Positions 56,990 to 64,000 of a stretch of DNA of 64,000 nucleotides are shown here, in pieces (positions within the stretch are counted from its first letter, which is position 1; every line of letters starts with the position of its first letter). The DNA is from Clarkia xantiana subsp. parviflora (lineage: Eukaryota > Streptophyta > Magnoliopsida > Myrtales > Onagraceae): positions 11,399,503 through 11,463,502 of the forward strand of contig JAPTYO010000018.1 in the NCBI GenBank assembly GCA_036873135.1. Reading direction: 5' to 3'. The translations under genes and the position numbers were made by a program. The notes beneath the pieces were generated by a model that saw only the letters and a program-made list of their open reading frames with translations, did not search any database and was not told where the DNA came from.

Positions 56990-58488
56990 TGTGTTAGGGA
57001 GTTCGTATTTTGATAAAATTGGTGTTCTTGGATTTTCTTGGTTAGTGCATAAACGAATTTTAAAAGCTTGTGTTCAAAGTTTTAAAATTTTCGATTTTTG
57101 GGTAACACCTACTTAGATGACAAGTTAAGTTTTTAGTGGACTTTTAAGAACTCTACTTGGCCCACAAGTAATTATTCGGACCGAACCCTATGGGTTATGG
57201 ACCGGTCCAATTTTAGCACATCGGAGTCGGGTCAACCTACCCGGAGAACCAAATAAACCGAACCGGAACGAACGGGTTACACCGAACTGAACTGGACCGG
57301 TTTACGCGAGTAAGAACCTGAGCGGGTCAAACGCCGGGTTTTCTCAATTGGTACGACCCATTCGGGTCGGGTTGGACTAGGGCAAATAATATGGGTCGAA
57401 CCGACCCGGTTTGAGTGACGAACCAAACCGGATCCTATTTTAAACCGAACCGGTCCAACAGAACCGTTTTACCGAATCGGACTGGTCCGATACGGTCTGA
57501 ACCGAACCGGAAAATTTTCAAACCGAACCAATATGATTAATTTAAAATAGGATGGTCAAATTTTTAAATTCCAATTTTTTTCGAACTTTAAATTACATAC
57601 ACAGTGCTCACATGTTTAAATTATTCGCGATTTAATTAAACCTGATGCCTAGTTTCGATTATGGGGATGGATCTCGAAATGCAAGATTTTGGGACTGAAT
57701 CATTTAGTGCGCTGAATTGCAACTGTTATTTAATTGATATTATTGCATGATTATAACTGTCATTTTGACTATGTCAAGCTAGCTGGATTATGCATATTGT
57801 GGGCTAAGCCCTGGTTTTTCAATTAATGAGTTGCGTACTAGGATAGACATGCTGTGATGGTTGCACTTGCCTAGGATTTATGTCTTGAAGTACGCGTGAT
57901 TAATTTATAAAATGATTTGCAAATCAGCCACAAATGTTTTTAAGATGGAAATCAGTCCTCAAATATGCATGTTTGTATGGTTTGATCACGCATGATGTGT
58001 ATGTATAAATGTTCAGGATGTATTATCATGTGATAATTTACTTAGGAAGTAGAATTATATATGCTAAGTATGAGTTCCTCGGAACATTAGACGCACGATG
58101 CGTATGCATGAGCTGTGTTTGGTTTCTTGGATGTGATATGCCATGATAATTTACTGGTGTAGTAGAATTATATGTGCAAACCATAGTTCCTAGAAACATT
58201 TTCAAAAGGGCATTGAGAAAGCCAAGATCGGGTGTTTTAAAATCTCCCGTCCCGGTTAAAGCGATTAAATCATTTTAAAAGACTGATCTATTAGAAAGAA
58301 GATAGCGGTAATGTGAACTCTTTCACGACCTCCCCTTCCTTCGGGCTTTACTTTTGGTCGGTTGGGTTAGATGTATGAGGGATCATTATTTGATATCTTC
58401 TATCTCATAGATGTCCGATGAATGCAATTTATTTTTCAAAAAGGTTTTGTCTTCCCTACTATGCAAGATTGTAAATTTTATAGTTTAT
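56990..58488 (+). other. leader region of copia element J
   Basis: Non-coding. From 57175 to 57530 it is dense with ACCGAACCGG / GACCGGTCC-like words. The remainder is AT-rich with nothing recognised. Confidence 0.5.
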
Positions 58489-58644
58489 ATGGCAGATCGA
58501 AAGCGTTTCTACGCTGAAGTAGATGGAAGCAATTATGAAGTATGGGAGACTTACGTCACGAACATCCTCCTTGCTGCAAATGTTGAGGACCAGATAGACT
58601 CAACTGCAGGGTATAAGCTTGAATCATACCTCATTGATGATTAG
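58489..58644 (+). pseudogene. copia-like gag start of element J
   Basis: MADRKRFYAEVDGSNYEVWETYV resembles (in two halves) the FNGSNYxxW N-terminus of copia-type gag. It ends with a stop after 51 codons, shortly before the next LTR-like sequence. Short, so the assignment is moderate. Confidence 0.5.
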
Positions 58645-58662
58645 GGATTACAAGCTAAAGAG

Positions 58663-58831
58663 TGCACTATATATACTAAGTGAGACTAGGCTCACCAACT
58701 AGGACTATGCTAGGTTTACTAGTGGCCGGGTGTATACAATCATTTGTAAGTGTCTACACTTGCCATATGTATGCTACTATGTGTATGCAACTATGTATGC
58801 AACTAAGAGTGAGTGTGTACTACACTCTACA
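58663..58831 (-). repeat. short 3' LTR of copia element M
   Basis: Ends CACTCTACA at 58831, followed by TTCTCCCATCC, a polypurine tract on the minus strand. The left border (TGCACTATATAT at 58663) is a guess. Confidence 0.45.
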
Positions 58832-59368
58832 TTCTCCCATCCTTTTCTTCTTCTTCTTTTCTTTCTTGGAAGACATCCTTGATTCCATATAGCTTCAACA
58901 AAGCCAAGTGTTGGTTCTTCACTAAAGCCTTGGTTAGCAAGTCAGCTAGTTGATCCTTTGAAGGAATGTAATGAACACCAATCCTGCCTTGTCCAATGTG
59001 CTGTCTTGTGAAATGACAATCCAATTCATTGTGTTTGGTACGCTCATGAAACATTGGATTTTTAGCAATCTTCACAGTTGCTTGACTATCTGTGTATATT
59101 GGGATAGGAAGGTTTACTTGCAATCCAAGTTCCTTGAGAATTCTGTCAGAGTCACGAAACAAGGTCAAATTAAGGTTGTTGTTGGAAGGATAGAAGATCA
59201 CGCCTTGGCCTAGGGTGCCCTTGATGTACTTGATTATCCTAATGGCAGCTTCATAGTGAGACTTCTTTGGCTTGTCTACAAATTGACTTAGTCTTTGGAC
59301 TGAGAAGCTAATGTCTGGTCTTTTCATGGTAAGATAGAGCAACTTTCCAATAAGCCTCCTAAATGAAA
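58832..59368 (-). pseudogene. copia RT end and RNase H of element M
   Basis: On the minus strand RRLIGKLLYLTMKRPDISFSVQ.. starts the segment after the copia RT, followed by the SHYEAAIRIIKYIKGTLGQG block. The middle of RNase H, where a WASCP-to-SAEAEY segment is usual, is missing: FRDSDRILKELG joins its two sides. It then continues LPIPIYTDSQATVKIAKNP, HTIELD-like KHNELDCHF and VHYIPSKDQLADLLTKAL. The coding frame has no stop, but the deletion removes catalytic parts. It is cut on the upstream side by element G. Confidence 0.85.
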
Positions 59369-60085
59369 TGTTGGATCACGGTGGAACTCCGGTACGGTCT
59401 TGACGGCGATCCGAGCTCCTTTGCTCCACGTAATCCTGCAAGAGGGGATAGACCGGGCGGTGACCCAGAATCCCTCTCCGATGCTTAAATGAGTATCTCG
59501 TGCAAACTGGCAAGCAGTAATCTCAAAGAGTGTATCTTAAAGACGTAATCTGATCTGAGGTAACCTCTGCCCTTTTATAGGCGGAGAGGTACCTCAGTTA
59601 CCTGGTGAACCGTTGGGGTGGTTAGCCCATATTCCGCGTATCTCGGGCACGATCCCGCCTATCTAGGCCATGATCTCGCTTATCTCGGCCACGCCCCGCG
59701 TATCTCGGCCACGCTCCGCGTATCTCAGCCACGCTCCGCGTATCTCGGCCACGCCCCGTGTATCTCGGCCTCAACCTCTGATAGCAAGTCCCGACCAATA
59801 TCGGGGACTCCAGAGTTATCTCGTTGTGTCACCGCTCGGGGCCCCTCGTCATCGTGACAGGGCCAATCATTCTCAGGGTTTCATCATCGGGGCCTACTTA
59901 AAGGCATCTCATCGGGAGCGTCCAGCTCACCTATCGGGACCGACTCTGTCGGGACCTTTCATCATCGGGACTCCCTCTGTCGGGACCCTTCGCCCGGGTC
60001 TTCTTGACCTCCATTTAGGGCCCAGTGGACCTACTCGCCGTTTTCTCACCGTTAAAGGGCCTAACGTCCATAGCGAAACCCATCA
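59369..60085 (-). repeat. 3' LTR of element G
   Basis: 717 bp, TGTTGGATCACGG to CCCATCA. It includes about seven units of the 22-bp CGCGTATCTCGGCCACG repeat at 59632-59775, compared with about four in B. Confidence 0.9.
59572..59579 (-). promoter_or_regulatory. TATA box in LTR of G
   Basis: The minus strand reads GCCTATAAAAGGGCAGAGG, identical to B. Confidence 0.65.
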
Positions 60086-60097
60086 TTTGCCCCCAAG
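60086..60097 (-). promoter_or_regulatory. polypurine tract of element G
   Basis: The minus strand reads CTTGGGGGCAAA next to the LTR, identical to F. Confidence 0.85.
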
Positions 60098-60468
60098 ACA
60101 TGATGGACTTACAGTTTGTCGCGTCTTACAATCTCCCGACCTCCCGACATCGGAGTCGGGGGTCTTTCCCTTGATACATTCACTCGATACAAATCTTCTC
60201 GTTCTCGTTTCCTCAATACCTTGAGGATAACTACCAAATCCGAGAAGACTCCTCGGTTCCCCAACCATTAAATGCAGCAGATGACGAAGCGACGTGTTTG
60301 GCACCCGTGCCTGATTTTTCGCGCCTGCTTTTTCTGAAAAAGTGCTTTTCAGGCTGTTTCATCATTACATCCGTTGCCATTCTGCACGTTTCATCTCAAC
60401 GGTCCAGATCAAAACGCTTCAACTTCGACGATTCAGATCAAAGCGTCCTTTCGACTGTCCTCTTCGCC

Positions 60469-60476
60469 TATAAAAC
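60469..60476 (+). promoter_or_regulatory. TATA box of the antisense gene in G
   Basis: CGCCTATAAAACCCTAACC lies 175 bases before the ATG at 60651. It matches the F site in distance and context. Confidence 0.65.
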
Positions 60477-60650
60477 CCTAACCGTGGGCACAGTTTCACT
60501 TTTACCGTTTCTGAAATTCCAAAAGCTTTTCTGCAACTTTTCTGAGAATTCAAGCTCTGAGATTTCGAAGACTCAAGTGCTTCTCCGGCCTTCTGTTCTC
60601 CGAACAAGTTTCCGGCAACGTCAAATTAATCCTTCCTACCTTCAATCATC

Positions 60651-63357
60651 ATGTCTGGTAAGGATTTCTTCTTCGTTGCTTGTATATCTTTTCCTTCATC
60701 TCTGCTTAATTTGTTTGCAATTTTCCGAAAAACCCAATGTACCTTTCCTTGCCATGGTTGATTTCAGATAGTGGATCTAATTCTGAGGGGAGAAAGCCCT
60801 TCAACTTCGACTATGCACTCAACGAGATTTCCAGCACTGCTTACGATGCAGCTCTCCGGGAGGGATGCATCACCTCTACCTGGGAACCTCGCTTCCCATA
60901 TCCCTGGCCCCGCCTCTCGAGTAACCTTGAGGTTACTCGTCCCCGAAAAGGGGAGGTATTTGTCTCTACGGGGCAGATATCGGCGGGGATCGGATTCCCC
61001 TTCTGTGGCAACCTGGTCGAGATGTGCCAGCACTACAAGACGCATCCGACCACTTTCTCTCCTCATGCCATCCGCCTATGGAACGCCTTCCAAGTGCTCT
61101 GCTTCCGACAGAAGTGGGTTTACAGTCTCAAGCTCTTCAGAACATTCTACGGGATGAAGTGCAACGAGGCGGGAGTCTGTGCCTTCTACCCCCGTATGCC
61201 GAAGTGGAACAAGACGCAACTCGGGTTGTGCAACTGGACCAATGACACCTGGAAGGTGGTCAAGGGTCGGGGACTCCTGGTCGACACGGGGTCCGATAAC
61301 AGTGGGTGGCAGAGGAGCTACTTCTTCATCCAGAACTCCTCAATCCCGTGGCCCCGATGGGAGGTGGAAGCGGACTCTCCTCCCGCTTACCACACCTATT
61401 CTGATGAAGACTTCCAGACCCTTCAACTCATCCAACTCTACCGATGGGGGGAGTCCTATACTCCCCTTGACGTCAATTCTCTCGTGGAGCGGGACCTGGT
61501 GAATGCCGGGATCCGACTCCTCGACATAATCTCCGGGGGTCAACTCTTCGACGGCCCTTCCAATATGGTTTCTTGGGTAACGCTTCTAACCTTTGTTTTT
61601 TACTGTTTGAAGCTCAGAAGGTATCCGTGCGGACCAATCTGATCCTTAAGTTGGGGGAGACCGATGCTGTCCGCCCTACACGGAAGAGGAAGTCAGCCAA
61701 GAAGGCTGCTGCTTCATCGGGATCTCCTTCCACGGAGATGCCAAAGCGGAGCCGCGTGGAGGTGGACAAACTCTTTGATGTCCAGAACGCTGAAGAAGGT
61801 AAAAAGCTCCGCCTCGCTATTAAATCCCTTCGACCATGGAGGCCCCGTCGCCGATGTCAAACGTGTTCTCCGAGGGGAAACTCCTCTGGTCCTGAAGGCG
61901 GGCTACTACAACTACCGCGGGAAGGACCAATATGTTTCTCGGCACATCGTCTGGTGTAAGGGCCCTAACGAACTTCCTGATTATGTTTTTGAAGTCATCT
62001 CTCGTCATCTAGGTGCAGGTCACTCGGGGGCTCCGTCGGGTGCTGGAGCTTCAGCAGGTGCTCCACCTTCAGCAGGGGCGCCTCCTTCGGCAGGGGCACC
62101 ACTTTTCTCTGGTGGAGCGACCCCGACCGGCGAACAATTTCGTCGGGTGGAGAGCCTGGACTCCTCCGAGGAGACTGATGAGGGCAGCTCCCTTCGCCAT
62201 CGTCGGAGGACGGGGCAGTCCCCGCTGAAACCAACCTCCAAGGGGCTGCCCCCCTCGCCTTCTTCACAACAACAGCGACAACTGTCGCCCACCCACGACT
62301 TCACTCCTTCCCCAGCCCAGGGTGAGTCGGAGGCACGCCCCTCCACGACTCAAGTCGGCCCTTCTACTCTCCCCCTCGACGGGAGTTTTTACAAGGTCCT
62401 CGACCCCGCACAGAAGGATGCTCCCTGGGCCCCGATCCAAACGCTGCAAGGGGTCTAGCTTCGACAGGGGGACACATACCCGGAGCTGGCTGTACAGCTG
62501 GTAGCAGGCTCAATCCTGCCTACTATGAGGTATCCGATCTCCTTGGATCGGGAGGAGATGCGCCGGGATGTACAAGAGATGTGCATGCGTCGGATAGAGT
62601 TAAGACTTTCACTTTTCTCTTCTTCATCAATAAGACCAGTTGCTCATCTACTAACACTTCTCTTCCTTTCTTCACAGGAGATGGGGGACATCAATCGTTT
62701 CCTGGGGTACATCTTCACCTAAGAAGAAGCCCTGGAGCAGGAGCGGGCTAAGGGGGCTTCTATCATAGCTAAGCTTGAGGAGGATCTCGCGGCCTCCGAG
62801 TCTTCGCGGGGAAAACTGGCCAAGGAGCAGGCCATCCTGGACCGAAAGACTCGTGACCTCCAAAAGCAGGTTCGTGACTTCGAGGGGCTCCTGAAGCGGG
62901 AACGGCAGGAGCGGCGGGTTGCTGAGGACAAGCTGGTCCTTGAAAAGAAGGCTCTGGAGGAGCAAGTTGCTGAGGTTCCCGCGCAGCTGGTCGTGGCCGA
63001 GACCAAGGGCCGGGAGGATTATCGGAGGTCCGAAGACTTCCAGGCTGATGCAGTGAAGTTCTGCAGCGCGGAGGTGGAGAACACCCTCTTCAACGCAGTC
63101 GAGGAACTCCACCTAGAGTATGGCGACGCCATCAACTTCGACAAGTCTCCATCTCTCGCTCCCTTCGCGAAGAAATACTTTGCTCTCTCGGAGGAGAGTG
63201 GTGAGGGGAGCACTCCCGCGATTGTTGAAGACATAGAGGAGCCTCCGAGTGCTGACATCCCGATAATCGACCCTCCAGCGGCGAACCTGTGGAGCCTTCT
63301 GCCACAGACCTTGTGGACCCTGCTCCCGCTGATGCCGCCGACAAGGACCAAGCCTAA
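60651..63357 (+). pseudogene. antisense gene of element G (gypsy-type transposon domain and coiled coil)
   Basis: Close homologue of the F antisense gene. Exon 1 is ATGTCTG; the intron 60658-60767 follows in phase 1. Exon 2 carries RFPYPWPRL, GFPFCGNLVEMCQHYKTHP, FSPHAIRLWNAFQVLC, SSIPWPRWEVEAD and YRWGESYTPLDV without a stop. Next come a basic stretch (RKRKSAKKAAA), LKAGYYNYRGKDQY, and repeated GAPPSAG units before a Pro/Ser-rich linker. A TAG at 62456 follows TLQGV. The next intron (about 62601-62676) has a TT where F has the GT donor. The coiled-coil exon contains a TAA at 62719. The last codons (AKKYFALSEES onwards) reach TAA at 63355. Frameshifts lie near 61840 and 63300. Inactive but well preserved. 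Confidence 0.8.
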
Positions 63358-63955
63358 ATGCTTATCTTTAAAGTCCTTGTATTTTCTTCATTTTTGTAAT
63401 CCTCGGGCCTTTGAGTCCTCATGAATATCAGAATTTCTTAGTTCCGATTTTCCATTGCACTTCTCAAAGCGACTTTACTTACTTAAGGCGAAACCTCGAC
63501 ACTTAAGATATTTTTACACATCAATTAAGACGATTTAACAACTTGCACCACTTAAGGTGACTTAACCTCGTGCATCACTTTAGACGACTTAATATCACGC
63601 ACCACTTAAGGCGACTTTCCAATACTTAGAATAAATCCAAGAATCATGCATCACTTAAGACGACTTTTCTCGTGCACCACTTAAGGCGGCTTTTCTCGTG
63701 CACCACTTAAGGCGGCTTTTCTCGTGCACCACTTAAGGCGAATTTTTAAATAATACTTAGAATAAATCTAAGAATAATCTGATCGGAAGCAACCTCTTTA
63801 TTCATTGATGGCACAAAACTTGCTTACATCGAATCAAACGATAAATAACATACACCACTTAAGGCGATTTTACATCGGGCACCACTTAAGGCGACTTTTC
63901 ATCGGGCACCACTTAAGGCGACTTTTCATCGGGCACCACTGAAGGCGACTTTTCA
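63358..63955. other. convergent 3' spacer of element G
   Basis: The region between the stops of the antisense gene and pol, largely made of tandem repeats, as in F. Confidence 0.65.
63480..63955. repeat. 26-27-bp CACCACTTAAGGCG repeats in G
   Basis: Units such as CGTGCACCACTTAAGGCGGC (63670-63745) and CATCGGGCACCACTTAAGGC (63870-63950) repeat every 26-27 bases. The TTAAGGCGACTT core is shared with the F spacer. Confidence 0.85.
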
Positions 63956-64000
63956 TCAAGCATGACATTTCTTAAAGTGTTCGCCACTAAAAGAATGCTT
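63956..64000 (-). CDS. integrase C-terminus of element G (partial)
   Basis: The last fourteen codons plus TGA: KHSFSGEHFKKCHA, matching KNSFSGAHLKKYHV at the end of the F integrase. The remainder lies beyond the right edge. Confidence 0.75.
   Translation of the reverse strand, partial: KHSFSGEHFKKCHA

Larger units (their letters stand above)
59369..64000 (-). mobile_element. Element G, Tat-type, 3' half
   Basis: Minus-strand element entering from the right edge: 3' LTR, polypurine tract, opposite-strand gene, repeat spacer, and the last codons of integrase. Layout is the same as F. The LTR family is that of B. It is inserted into copia element M, with TGAAA as the left flanking bases. Confidence 0.88.

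Noticed and set aside
59618..60224. Open frames with YLGHAPRISAT-like repeats in the G LTR
   Set aside because: They are the 22-bp LTR minisatellite read as protein; no independent coding evidence.
1..64000. tRNA, rRNA or host protein genes
   Set aside because: None recognised. tRNA-like matches are limited to short primer binding sites next to LTRs.

Overview
This is plant nuclear DNA made almost entirely of LTR retrotransposons. I found no host gene, no bacterial-type gene and no CRISPR array. Evidence for a flowering plant is the TGGCGCC-type and initiator-Met-type primer binding sites, gag/protease/RT/RNase H/integrase sequence of the Ty3/gypsy Tat type (two RNase H domains, no chromodomain), copia remnants, a CACTA-type end, and GT...AG introns. 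Element letters A to N are mine. The species cannot be named from this window.

Left block (1-14610): element A (5' LTR and broken gag, minus strand) sits in the reverse transcriptase of element B (gag-protease-RT, 5' LTR). B sits in C, a non-coding LTR element arranged LTR-internal-LTR-internal-LTR with about 4.8 kb spacing. Middle block (14611-34387): element D (15097-32772, minus strand, TSD GTATA) carries a ~146-bp satellite-like array and decayed pol. Its archaeal-type RNase H region is split by element E (18249-29096, plus strand). E has gag and protease, a second gag-like segment, no RT or integrase, and a spliced antisense gene. An LTR of a related family (H) lies to the right.

F (36049-47190, minus strand) is the most complete element: two LTRs, PBS, polypurine tract, gag-protease-RT-RNase H-archaeal RNase H-integrase, and an opposite-strand gene between pol and the 3' LTR. 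It carries several disabling changes. Then come 2.7 kb of AT-rich DNA with a foldback element and one CACTA end. Right block (49925-64000): fragment N, then a chain in which K (copia) is cut by L (Tat), L by J (copia), J probably by M (copia), and M by G (Tat). The right halves lie outside the window.

The recurring theme is the antisense gene. Homologous copies occur in E, F, G and L. F, G, E and L each have a plausible TATA box of their own, and there are conserved splice sites, an N-terminal domain resembling Pfam's 'putative gypsy type transposon' family, and (seen in E, F and G) a coiled-coil C-terminus. In F and G its 3' end converges on the 3' end of pol across a tandem-repeat spacer. 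Additional and antisense ORFs of Tat elements are known in outline; the promoter-plus-intron architecture repeated in several families here is the point most worth testing.
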